This document shows, in pieces, positions 24,915 to 33,417 of a DNA stretch of 37,785 bases. The stretch covers positions 5,504 through 43,288 of the forward strand of contig JALRLY010000242.1 of the NCBI GenBank assembly GCA_023647555.1, in the 5' to 3' direction. Made by a program: the position numbers and the translations under genes. Positions within the stretch are counted from its first letter, which is position 1; each line of letters begins with the position of its first letter. This stretch comes from Pancytospora philotis (taxonomy: Eukaryota > Microsporidia). The notes below the pieces were generated by a model. The model was not told where the DNA came from and made no database searches. It was given only the letters and a program-made list of their open reading frames with translations.

Positions 24915-25248
24915 AGCCCCTGCATGCTGCTATCCGTACTGGGCTCTGTGTTGAATTTGCTTCTTCATTCCGGCAACGTTAAATTAGTTGAAGTGAGCTG
25001 CATCTGCCTAGAAATGAATCGGTGCCGGTCAGAAGATGTTTAGTGTTCTTGCTTAATGCCTCGGGTGTAGCGTTTATATTTGTAGAGTCTCTTCCGCATG
25101 GGTCCCTTCGTACTATTTAACGCTACAGTTAGGAAACCAGCGCAACTGCACAATTATGATTTAAAGGTAAACATGAGCCAATACGCTACTCATTTATAAA
25201 ATACCGCAGCCGGCTACGCTTTAAAACCGTCCACTTGTTCATTCTACT
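24915..25248. other. Convergent spacer before FCP1
   Basis: About 330 AT-rich bases between two convergent genes. I see no ORF, tRNA or repeat worth naming. The FCP1 polyadenylation signal sits at its right border (25248-25253). Confidence 0.5.
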
Positions 25249-26574
25249 TTATTTATCAAAAAATTCATTCAACAACTCGTTCTCGTAGTCGTCGGCGAGC
25301 GCAGTCCTTCTGTAGTCGTCTATGATGTACGGCGCCAGGTCCACGAGCCTCCTCGCGTATATGCATTCGAGGACCCACTGGCTGGACACGTTGAGCGTCT
25401 GGAAGTACTCGGCCTTGCGCGCGTCCTCGACCACAAAGTCGGGCTGGACGCAGCCCGGCGCCTGGAGCGCCCCCGCGAACAGCAGCAGCGCCGTAAACTG
25501 CTCGGACGCGCGGAACGTCCGGCCCTCGAAGATGCGCAGCCGCAGAATCTCCGCAGTGGCGACGTGCGGCTTCTGCCGGAAGTACCGCCGATGGACCCTC
25601 TTCAGCAGCCTGAGCAGAAGGCTGAGCTCTCTGTCCTCGCTGCGCACCGGGCGCGGCGCAGTATCGATGGCGCTCGCGTCAGCCGACGCAACAGCCTCGC
25701 CGCGCTCGCGCCGCAGCTCCCGCGGGTCGTTTATGTCGCCGCAGCTGTAGTGCCAGAAGGGCCGCACGGCGATCAGATTGGGCACGTAGCCCCACACGTC
25801 GAGCCGGTCGTCCAGCACCACCACGTTGCTCGAGATCGGCGTGATCCGCGCGATCGACTTCGTCAGCTCGGCGAAGTTCTCGCAGCGCGTGACCACGCGG
25901 CCGCGGAATATCCGGCCACGCGGGTCGATCTGTCGGCAGATCTCCTCCGCGTACTGCCGCGCGCCGAGCGTGTACACGTGGATCTCAAAGAGCCGCCGCG
26001 CCCGGGCGAGGAAACCCCGCAGCCCCGGCCGGTACTTCACGTGGAAGTCCATCCCGTCGATCGTGAAGCTGGCATCGCCGTCGCCGCTGCCCGTCGTGGT
26101 GTGCAGCACGGTCTGGTCGAGATCGAGCAGCAGAATGAGCTTCTTCCTCCGGTCCAGCCGCGCGTTCCTGGCCAGCTGCCTTCTGTACGCCTCGGCCCCC
26201 GTCTGCTGCACGGCATCGGTGGTGTGCAGCACCGGCGCAAGCACCTCTGCGGCCTTCAGCACCTCGCCGCAGATGGCACACAGATCGCCCATCCGCAGGC
26301 TGTGGCTGCACTCCCCGGCTGCTGCGCGCGCCCTCTGTCTGCTCCCCCTGCGCTCGTAGCCACTTCCGGCCGCCTCATTGGCTGTCGCGCCGCGCATCTT
26401 CTCCTCGCTGGCATCGGCGTCCTCAAACCCGCCTCCGTTCACCAGCCCCACTGCTTCCGCTGTCTGAGAGGGCGTGTTTACGTCATCCCCGGCACCCGCC
26501 TCCGGTATCTCCTCCAGCACCGCGGGATCGCAAGCGAACCCCTTGCCGTCACCGCCCTCCGCATTCTCATCCAT
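25249..26574 (-). CDS. FCP1: Fcp1, RNA polymerase II CTD phosphatase
   Basis: Fcp1 dephosphorylates the RNA polymerase II C-terminal domain to recycle the enzyme. The 441-residue product has an acidic, low-complexity N terminus (1-85), the Fcp1-specific Cys/His block (CSHSLRMGDLCAICGEVL, about 89-106), the FCPH phosphatase domain with the catalytic DLDQT (151-155) and the second acid pair VVVLDDRLDVW (about 250), and a C-terminal BRCT domain (about 335-430; ending SQWVLECIYARRLVDL). All catalytic residues are present. It is shorter than yeast Fcp1 (732), mainly through loss of tails. GGGAAATATTGAGCCCC precedes the ATG. The stop overlaps AATAAA. Confidence 0.95.
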   Translation of the reverse strand: MDENAEGGDGKGFACDPAVLEEIPEAGAGDDVNTPSQTAEAVGLVNGGGFEDADASEEKMRGATANEAAGSGYERRGSRQRARAAAGECSHSLRMGDLCAICGEVLKAAEVLAPVLHTTDAVQQTGAEAYRRQLARNARLDRRKKLILLLDLDQTVLHTTTGSGDGDASFTIDGMDFHVKYRPGLRGFLARARRLFEIHVYTLGARQYAEEICRQIDPRGRIFRGRVVTRCENFAELTKSIARITPISSNVVVLDDRLDVWGYVPNLIAVRPFWHYSCGDINDPRELRRERGEAVASADASAIDTAPRPVRSEDRELSLLLRLLKRVHRRYFRQKPHVATAEILRLRIFEGRTFRASEQFTALLLFAGALQAPGCVQPDFVVEDARKAEYFQTLNVSSQWVLECIYARRLVDLAPYIIDDYRRTALADDYENELLNEFFDK

Positions 26575-27107
26575 CGGGGCTCAATATTTCCCATTTATTA
26601 GCTGCGCAGAGCGCCGCATTCTAGACCGCGCTGGCCGGCAGCGGATCAACGGAAGAGCCGGCGCCCAGAAGGCCCATATGCCTATGGCTAAAAGCGCCGC
26701 CAGTGAGCTAAGAGGTGGTGCAGATGGATTAAGCCAGCGCGCATTGCACTTCAAGGGACTGGTACTATTAGTTGTTACAGCCACCCAGGGTATAGGCCCA
26801 ACCGAAGTGCCATTGGCATTTCTCGCAAATTAAAACTCATCTCCTTCCGCCGCGAGCAACCGCCTCAACCTGTGGGGTTGGCAAACGCCTGTCTGCAACA
26901 GAACATAAAATCCCCTAACTGCTGCTCCATAGACGCTCATTCGAAACAAAATTTACTCGCGGTTCGCTTCGCACGCGGCATCGGCCAATGCAGCTGCCCG
27001 GCTATACGAAGGGCCGCATCATAAAAGTATCTGACAACCACGTATGGCTGTCATTGGTGCAGCATGCCCACAAGCGCCCACACGAATGCGCACAACAGGC
27101 CGGTGCG
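26575..27107. other. Spacer between FCP1 and ABHD genes
   Basis: About 530 bases holding the FCP1 promoter and the ABHD 3' end. A 52-codon plus-strand frame beginning near 26679 (MPMAKSAASEL) contains a hydrophobic stretch FKGLVLLVVTA, but it lacks the AAATTT signal and resembles no known small membrane protein, so it is not called. Confidence 0.35.
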
Positions 27108-28295
27108 CTATCCGAGGTCCAGCGACCCCACCAGCTTGGTGAAAAACTCGCTCACGACCGTCTCGGCCATCGTCTCGCGCCCGTTCGTGAAGAAGCCGAG
27201 GTGCCCGCCCTTGAGCATCACGATGCCGAGATTGGGGTTCGCAAGGCAGGTCTCGAACGGAATGACCGTGTGCGGGATCACCGGGTCGTCGATCGTGTTG
27301 ATGAACAGCATCGGCGTGCTGATTTTGTGCAGGTACGTGATGCAGCTGTTCTCGCGGTAGAAGTCGTCGAGCTCCTCGGTCTGGTAGATCTGCAGGAGCG
27401 CGCGGTCGATGTCCTCGAGGAAGCGGCAGTGCGAGAGGTTGAGCGGCTTCTGCATCGAGCGCCGGAGATAGCGCTTGTAGTTGCGGGACATCGAGTAGTT
27501 GATGAAGCGCGCGTAGAGGCTCGTGCTGCCGTAGTACTGCTTCAGGTAGTTGAAGTCGAACGGGCAGCAGACCGACACGCCCATGATCACGCGCTCGTGC
27601 GAGTACTCGCCGAGGAACTTGGCCACCCAGTTGGACCCCATCGAAAAGCCGACCAGCGAGACGTAGCCCGGGTAGTTCGCGAGGATGTGCTCGACCGTGG
27701 CCTTGATGTCGGAGGTGAGCCCGATGTGGCTGAAGAGGTTCGAGCGCGGCGGGATCAGCGCGCCGCGCGCGTTGTAGCAGAACACGCGGCAGTTCTTCTT
27801 CAGAAACACGTTGGCCATTCCCTTGATGTACGTGCTGCGCGACGTCCCGTTCAGCCCGTGGATGAGCAGGACGTTGTGCCGTATGGGCGGCGCGCAGGCC
27901 CGCGCCTCCGGCGGCTTCTCTGCCGCGGCGCCCGTGGACAGCGGCGCCCCCTTCGTCAGGCGGACCTGCACGAGCGCCGCGTGGTCGGCCGCGTGCGCGC
28001 CGCCTGCGGGCCCGGCATCCTGCGCCATCTCGTAGATGTCGATGTACACGTCGGCGTCGCTGCTGACCGCGAGTATGACGCTCGCGTGCTTCGCGCCCCG
28101 CACAATGCGGATCCGCCGGAACAGCTGGTACACAGACTGCACGAACCCGAAGGGCAGCAGGTAGTGCGGATACACCCGCTTGAAGCCCATCGCCCGTATC
28201 ACGGGATGCTTGGAAAACGTCTTGGGCACGTACACATGCCGTCTGTAGTAGAAAAACGTATGCATCATCAGCAGGAACACGAAGATGTAGACCAT
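27108..28295 (-). CDS. Membrane-anchored alpha/beta hydrolase (ABHD1/3, YheT family)
   Basis: A 395-residue hydrolase. An N-terminal hydrophobic anchor (3-15) is followed by an alpha/beta hydrolase fold with oxyanion motif HGLNG (146-150), nucleophile elbow GFSMG (Ser218), the acid in NTIDDPVIP (Asp336 or 337) and His365 in GGHLGFF. This order and the motif DDPVIP are typical of the YheT/ABHD1-ABHD3/Eht1 family, which includes medium-chain phospholipases and acyl-CoA:ethanol acyltransferases. A role in lipid remodelling at ER or vesicle membranes is likely; the substrate is unknown. A low-complexity Ala/Pro insert lies at about 90-135. AAATTTTTGCG lies about 15 bases before the ATG. Confidence 0.9.
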   Translation of the reverse strand: MVYIFVFLLMMHTFFYYRRHVYVPKTFSKHPVIRAMGFKRVYPHYLLPFGFVQSVYQLFRRIRIVRGAKHASVILAVSSDADVYIDIYEMAQDAGPAGGAHAADHAALVQVRLTKGAPLSTGAAAEKPPEARACAPPIRHNVLLIHGLNGTSRSTYIKGMANVFLKKNCRVFCYNARGALIPPRSNLFSHIGLTSDIKATVEHILANYPGYVSLVGFSMGSNWVAKFLGEYSHERVIMGVSVCCPFDFNYLKQYYGSTSLYARFINYSMSRNYKRYLRRSMQKPLNLSHCRFLEDIDRALLQIYQTEELDDFYRENSCITYLHKISTPMLFINTIDDPVIPHTVIPFETCLANPNLGIVMLKGGHLGFFTNGRETMAETVVSEFFTKLVGSLDLG

Positions 28296-28737
28296 CGGGG
28301 CTCCTCTCGCAAAAATTTGTTTCCTGCGTGCGACTGCCCGTCAGAGTGAAACACGCCAGCACTTGCGTGGCCGCTGGGGCCTCTGACACGCTTCTGGCGC
28401 GGAAGCTAGCCATTGCCAGCGCTCTGCAGTGGAGAGTGCGAGCATAAGCTGCCGATGTGGAATAGAAATCCGCGCATGTCCCCGAATATGGATCTCCTCG
28501 TCGCTGCCAGGCCGCGGTATTCAGTTCCAGCAGCGATAGTCTGTGTTTAAGGGGCGGCCCTCAAGGAGAGCACAGCAAGCGTTATGATTTGCTATCAGAG
28601 TTACACGACTGTGCCCAGGCTTTCTTATACAAACACTGTACCAACAGCTCTGCATGCGCATACTCGTATAACACCGTAAAGTGCCCGCGGGTGTTCTAGC
28701 AGCATCAGCAAATTTCAAACCTGAAAACAGCCTGCCG
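28296..28737. other. Divergent promoter region of ABHD and the secreted gene at 28738
   Basis: About 440 bases. The ABHD AAATTTTTG signal lies at its left end and a CAAATTTC copy about 25 bases before the 28738 ATG. I see no gene or RNA in between. Confidence 0.5.
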
Positions 28738-30054
28738 ATGCTGCGCAGCCAAACTTTTAGCGGCGTTCTTGCGGCACTGCTGTGCAGTCTCGCGTGCGCC
28801 GCCGCATCAGCCAATGGTTGCACACCAGGCAACAGAAGCAGTACTGTGAACAGTTTCCCGTCTTTGAACAGGATATACACGCACAATTTCACGAGATTCA
28901 CGCAGGCCAAGAAAAGCATGTACCGGCAATGCATTGCAATGAACGCCAGCCTCCCTGCCGAGCATCGGATGATGGAGCTTAGCAGCCTTGCTGAGCGTGA
29001 TGCGCGTCCGCGCACTTTCATGTGTGCGTTCATTCAGCTGGTGTTGCTCGCGCACGAAGATCCATTTGGTGCCGTCGACAGCCTGGTGCGCAAGCACGGA
29101 TGCGTGGCGCTGGAGGTGCTGAACGCGTGCTTTGCTGGCGCGGACTCGCTTCCGCTCGGAAAGATCAATACCAGTAACTGGCTCGACATTCCCGCACGCT
29201 CGCAAGAAAGGCTAGAAAGCAATATTGCGGGTGCGTACAAAAATCTGCAGAATTACCTGTATTGCGGGCTTAAATCGGCCATCGATAAAGATCCGGGTGT
29301 GTTCATCGAGAGCGTGATGCACAGGTACAGCCCCGACGAGATTCTCTTTTACATTCTCCGAAAGGCTAATGGGGACTGCCCCGCCCTGCAATCATTATAC
29401 GGGCAGGTGCTGGAGCATCTGATTTGCAGGGACAACCTCAGCGAGGGACGCCAGCTCTATGCAAACAGATTTATGGCTGTGGTACTCGGCCAGTACACGC
29501 TCTTGGAAAGGATTGACCCCCTGAAGCGTCTTGAGGATATCACGATCGAGAACATTGCTGGCATAACACACTCGCGCTTCTTTGACGCTTTCGCCGACAG
29601 ATATTTCTGCGCATCCGTCAATAGAAAGGTTATCGACTACATTGAAACCAGCGACAGTGAGAACATCAGCCCCTATTTTGTTGCCAACTTCCTTTATAGG
29701 TGCGTTACATTCTTCGAAATGACAGCGCAGGAGCTGAATTTTGTGGTGGAGCAGTATCTTAGTAAACAGGCCGAGAAGCGGCTTGGTGCCATCTACAAGG
29801 ACGAAAGTCTTTTAGTTGCGCTGTTTTGCAGCGCTTTGCTCAGATTGCTAAATCAAATGTGCAGCCATGCCCCCGCCCAGCCGCACTTAGCAGACTGTAC
29901 TCATACGTTTATCCATCAACTTTCATTTCAGAGCTGCATCAATGCCCTAAATCTGGCCGAGGAAAGAGGTAACCAAGCGTTGTTGACGTACATAGCCGAG
30001 CACAGGCAGCTCATTTATGCGGCTTGGAAGGTCTGTTCTGAAATGCATGATTGA
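28738..30054 (+). CDS. Secreted lineage-specific protein, paralogue of the gene at 4598-5962
   Basis: A 438-residue protein with a clear signal peptide (MLRSQTFSGVLAALLCSLAC, then AAASA) and no known domain. It shares ordered blocks with the 454-residue protein at 4598-5962: AHEDPFGAVDSLV then ALEVLNACFAGADSL against SDPVRFLKALV then ALEALLSIFNAGPSL; LFYILRK against LFYTLRR; NIAGI against SIAGV; ISPYFVA against ICPQFAA; NQALLTYI against NYVLLEYI. The predicted secondary structure looks all-helical. The pair defines a family of exported proteins; a role at the host interface is a guess. It is the last recognisable host gene before the transposon-rich part. Confidence 0.88.
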   Translation: MLRSQTFSGVLAALLCSLACAAASANGCTPGNRSSTVNSFPSLNRIYTHNFTRFTQAKKSMYRQCIAMNASLPAEHRMMELSSLAERDARPRTFMCAFIQLVLLAHEDPFGAVDSLVRKHGCVALEVLNACFAGADSLPLGKINTSNWLDIPARSQERLESNIAGAYKNLQNYLYCGLKSAIDKDPGVFIESVMHRYSPDEILFYILRKANGDCPALQSLYGQVLEHLICRDNLSEGRQLYANRFMAVVLGQYTLLERIDPLKRLEDITIENIAGITHSRFFDAFADRYFCASVNRKVIDYIETSDSENISPYFVANFLYRCVTFFEMTAQELNFVVEQYLSKQAEKRLGAIYKDESLLVALFCSALLRLLNQMCSHAPAQPHLADCTHTFIHQLSFQSCINALNLAEERGNQALLTYIAEHRQLIYAAWKVCSEMHD

Positions 30055-30195
30055 GAAGCCGGGATGGGCCAGAGCGGAAGCACGGTCTGCAGTAAATTTA
30101 TTGGAAGATTAATTCTAAGGCGTGCTCCTTAAAATAACCTCATTGGCTAGCGTGAATGCCAGGGCGCTAGCCTTATGCTTATACTTTCATGCATG

Positions 30196-30320
30196 GATTA
30201 GCCCTAGCTTTGTGAACGCTATCTTGCGGCTGATAAGGTAGCCGTCCTGACACCTGGCGCGTATCCTCGAGATGCTCTCAAGCATCTTCTTGAGCACGAT
30301 CGTCTGGCTTTAGCCATGAG
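30196..30320 (-). pseudogene. Short 3' tail of a LINE, second copy
   Basis: On the minus strand this stretch reads SQTIVLKKMLESISRIRAR and ends at a stop about 40 residues on. It is a second, diverged copy of the end of the LINE at 30442-31645, which carries QMIVLKKTLESIS at its C terminus. The two copies differ after this motif. It is either a separate older insertion or the upstream end of a rearranged one. The flanks (30055-30195 and 30321-30441) hold nothing I recognise. Confidence 0.65.
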
Positions 30321-30441
30321 CAAGAGTGTAAAGTTCGATTTTTAGAGAGGGAATATCTAGAACTTCGTGATAGTTCGTCCTATAGTGTGCCAATAGAGTG
30401 GTCCACTAGGAGTAGATTATTGAGGGATATTTGCGTTTTTG

Positions 30442-31645
30442 TTATTCCGTTTGACCAGTGCAGGCCTGAGCTATGCTCGTCGGCTCCACCCTCGCTCTCC
30501 GCGCTGATCCTGCCTCTGCCCCGTCGTCTGGCGCAGCTCCGCGGCGATATTCGAGAGAGATGCTCTCCAGCGTCTTCTTGAGCACTATCATCTGGGTGGA
30601 TAACGCCTCGACAGGCTCGGGAATCCCGATGTCTCGTACGTAGCGTTTGTGTGTTTCGTAACCACCCCGTCCCATGTAATGACGTACGGTATGATGCGCG
30701 TCTTGGACTTGTACTCCTGGCCTAGCTTGTTAGCTAGGACGTCGTACCTGTGCTCCTTCTCAGCCTCCACGTTGACTAGCCGGTCCTGACTTGTGATCCC
30801 CACCTCCACTAGGATGATTTCGCGGCACATCTTGTCGTATATCAAGATAACAGGCTTGTTAGCCTGGATCTTGATGCCCGTCGACACCCACGTGTCGACC
30901 CTGATCTCAGCGTTCTCGTTCGACACGAGCTCCTGGACCGAATGGCTGTGCATGCGTGGGAATGCCTTGATCCAGAACTTCGTGCAATACCACAGATGGA
31001 GACAGCGAACTGCTTCGTTGTGGCGGCGCATGTAGTCGTGGTAATGCATTTGCTTGCATTGTGTGGCCAAGTGGACGACCGTCTTGGAGCGGCTCTGGCA
31101 GTGCGCGCACATTCCGGTCTCACCATCGAACATGTTGCGATTTTGTAGGCGACAGTACCGCGCCTCGTCCTGCAGGCGGATGTTCCCGCGCTTGAGCCAG
31201 ATGGACGAGTCGGGAACCAAGGCCTGCTCATTCGTACGTGCGTTGTACAGGTTTGCGTGGCGGTTTACTTTTCTATCTCGCTGCACGGTAGCACTGCCTG
31301 AGCGGCTAAGAGCGACTTTCCATCGACGCCATTGCGAAGCCCGTATTTCATCTGCAGATAGGCCGCGATAGACCCTAGGTGCGCATGGCACTCGGCTTCG
31401 ACCTTGAGAATTGCTGCGCACCGTGTGGAGATCGGCGCTTTGGCCGTTAGGTAGACACTCAACTGGAGCAGTGCTTGCTCGCTGCGCATTTCGATGTTGT
31501 GTAGCCCCCTGCTACGCCCTGTGCGGGCGGGTAGCGGCGCTCGAGGCAAGCTGGTTGCAAGTGGATCCCGCGGCCAGAGAGGATACGTCGCACACCAGAG
31601 TCAAGCTTGACATAGTCCTTGGGTTCTAACCGGAGGAGGCACACG
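30442..31645 (-). pseudogene. 3' part of a non-LTR retrotransposon with restriction-like endonuclease (R2/Dong-like)
   Basis: Seen across frame-shifted minus frames: an RT thumb-like block (VKLDSGVRRILSGRGIHL, about 31570), RGLHNIEMRSEQ, a zinc knuckle CAHC...HLATQC with RHN (about 31015-31120), and the endonuclease core PVILIYDK...EVG...EKEHRYDVLANKL ending YVITWDGVVTK. This order is that of LINEs using a restriction-like endonuclease. At least three frameshifts (about 31520, 31267 and 30660) and loss of everything 5' of the thumb show it is dead. The 5' end of the remnant coincides with the presumed left end of the Tc1-like element. Confidence 0.85.
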
Positions 31646-31732
31646 TACAGTTCGTTCAACAATTGTTCAAGTGTTGGTCAACCAAAAATATTGCTACGTT
31701 ATAGCTGTGCATATCGCATGACCTGCGGCCAT

Positions 31733-32826
31733 TTACTTGTCTATATCGCGGAGGTCTCTGTGCCTGTACCAATGCAGCCGCGTCTCGTTGCACGCGCTGC
31801 ACGCCGAGATCCCGACTTCAAACTTGAACATTTGTTGAACAAAATCTTCAAAATTTTTATAGGGCGTGTTGCCTCCTTTGGCGCAAATTACCTTTTTTAG
31901 CCGGCGGCGCATACTGCGATATAGTTCGCGTATCAGCTCAACGATAACCCGCATTAGTTCTCTTGTGTCTGCTGACTTGTTGGTAGGGCCTTCATAGCGC
32001 CACTTCACATCGGCCCAGACGTTTACAATCAGATTCAGGTCAGCAAGTAGCTTGGCCAGGGCAGCACTTGTATGACAGCCGCATCGATGTACCTCCGCGC
32101 CCGCGCCGACGTGCGCTTCGGGTCGTTGTCCTGCTGGAGGAAGATCTCGTCCAGCTCCAACCCGTATCTGCGCCGCGTCGCGTCGAGCCCGACCCGCAGG
32201 GTGTCGATGAACACCGCGGCGGTCATCGTCGTGGGTATAACCACCAGCTCCCCGACGCCCCGCGACGTGATGGCGCCCCACACCATCACCGACCCGCCGC
32301 CGAAGGGCACCGCCTGCTGGAAATGCTCGAAGCGGGAGGGCGCGCCGGGCAGGCGCCACATGGTTCTCGGCCCGTCGGGCCCGTGCACGTTGAACTTGCA
32401 CTCGTCACTGAATACGACGGCCTCCCAGAAGCGCTCGGGCGCCCCGAGCATCCCTCGCGCAAAACGCAGGCGCTGGATCTTGTGCGTGCGCGTGAGGCGC
32501 GGCTTGAGAGGCCGCCTGCGGCACACGAGGCTGTTCGCGCGCAACACCAGCCTCACTGTCTCGAGCGACAGCTGCACGCCGGTGTGCAAGTAGACGTGGT
32601 CCCGGACATTTCTCGCAGAGAATACTCCGGGCACGTTCACAGCGCAAACGACCACATGCTCGATGTGCTTAGTAACGAGCCGAGGTCGCCTACCGCGCTA
32701 GCCTGCGCGCCCACGCCGCATGTCGGCCGTTACTCTACGCACTGACGACAGAGAAAACCGGTCTCGCGCGCGATACTGCGCAGCGAGAGACCGCGAGAGT
32801 ACCGGTCACGGACGTCCCTCTCCGAG
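31733..32826 (-). pseudogene. Tc1-type transposase pseudogene, catalytic Glu lost
   Basis: Minus strand. The N-terminal helix-turn-helix is visible near 32750-32815 (ERDVRDRYSRGLSLRSIAR) but is separated from the core by a frameshift and a stop. The DDE core follows: first Asp in VFSDECKF, second in LQQDNDPKRTSARARRYI, then a frameshift near 32040 and DLNLIVNVW where DLNPIENVW is expected, so the third acidic residue is Val. The C-terminal tail runs to 31733. The element cannot encode an active transposase. Confidence 0.88.
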
Positions 32827-32910
32827 CATTATTAATGCGTCTCATGGAATCGGTTGCACGTCTGTATTTATAGCTTACGGTTGCAAAATTTTGCAGGGTC
32901 CAAACTGAGC

Positions 32911-33110
32911 AAGTGCTCCAAAAAGTATACAAATGCGAGTGCCATTTTGGCAACCACCAGCGCGTGTGGTGGGGAACGACGGGCGTCACTATAGCTGGTC
33001 ACTCTGCAAACTTTAAAGCGCCGCCACCATAGCTCGGAAGACAGCATATGAAGCGACAACCGACCCCCTGTGAAAAATTTACTACACTTGCACACTTTTT
33101 TGGAGCACTG
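32911..33110. repeat. About 200-bp segment flanked by inverted Tc1-type ends (MITE-like)
   Basis: The right border is the Tc1 terminal repeat read leftwards from 33110. The left border, at 32912, carries AGTGCTCCAAAAAGTATACA read rightwards, a diverged version of the same end (differences mainly G to A). The segment could be a non-autonomous derivative, or an unusual internal inverted repeat of the Tc1 element. TA is present on the right only. Confidence 0.55.
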
Positions 33111-33112
33111 TA

Positions 33113-33417
33113 TGGCTGAAAAATTTTGGGCGGGAAATTAACGCAAGCACCGGAGCCAGGAACACACTGCAAATGCATTAATAAACACCACCAAGGTATT
33201 AATTTAACTAATTCATGACATGCTGTCTTTAGATACTCTCTTTTCTGCATAAATCTAAGTAGATAAAGCCATATCAGGCTCCGGGTCCTGGAGCGGACTG
33301 GCGTCTGGGCCTTCACCGCAGCCCGGTTTCCTTCAATGGTGTTTGTATGTACACCAGTTACTAGATCTATAGAGAAAAAGCTGCGGTTCACGGTTTTGTT
33401 AGCAGCGAATAGCTCTG
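33113..33417 (-). pseudogene. Merlin transposase, C-terminal part with the catalytic Glu
   Basis: The minus frame reads RSFFSIDLVTGVHTNTIEGN followed by TRSLIWLYLLRFMQKRE. GVHTNTIEG is the ISXO2/Merlin motif carrying the third catalytic residue. The frame continues open into the Tc1-type end at 33110, so the natural C terminus is lost or displaced. Confidence 0.85.
33408..33417 (+). repeat. LINE target-site duplication, left copy
   Basis: AATAGCTCTG immediately before the LINE; identical to 35211-35220. Confidence 0.9.

Larger units (their letters stand above)
31648..33110 (-). mobile_element. Tc1-like DNA transposon, inactive
   Basis: The transposase lies on the minus strand. The right end is clear: a terminal repeat starting CAGTGCTCCAAAAAAGTG (read inwards from 33110) next to TA at 33111-33112, matched by the copy at 37663. 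The left end is less sure: TACAGTTCGTTCAACAAT at 31646 shares TACAGT and CAAGTGT-GG with the right end and abuts TA, giving an element of about 1.46 kb, a normal Tc1 length. It lies between the LINE remnant and the Merlin remnant. Confidence 0.7.

Noticed and set aside
26679..26833. Small plus-strand membrane-like frame (52 codons)
   Set aside because: No start signal and no match to Tom, Sec61-beta or other known small membrane proteins.
26988..28349. 453-codon plus-strand open frame
   Set aside because: Antisense to the ABHD hydrolase, which has an intact catalytic triad.
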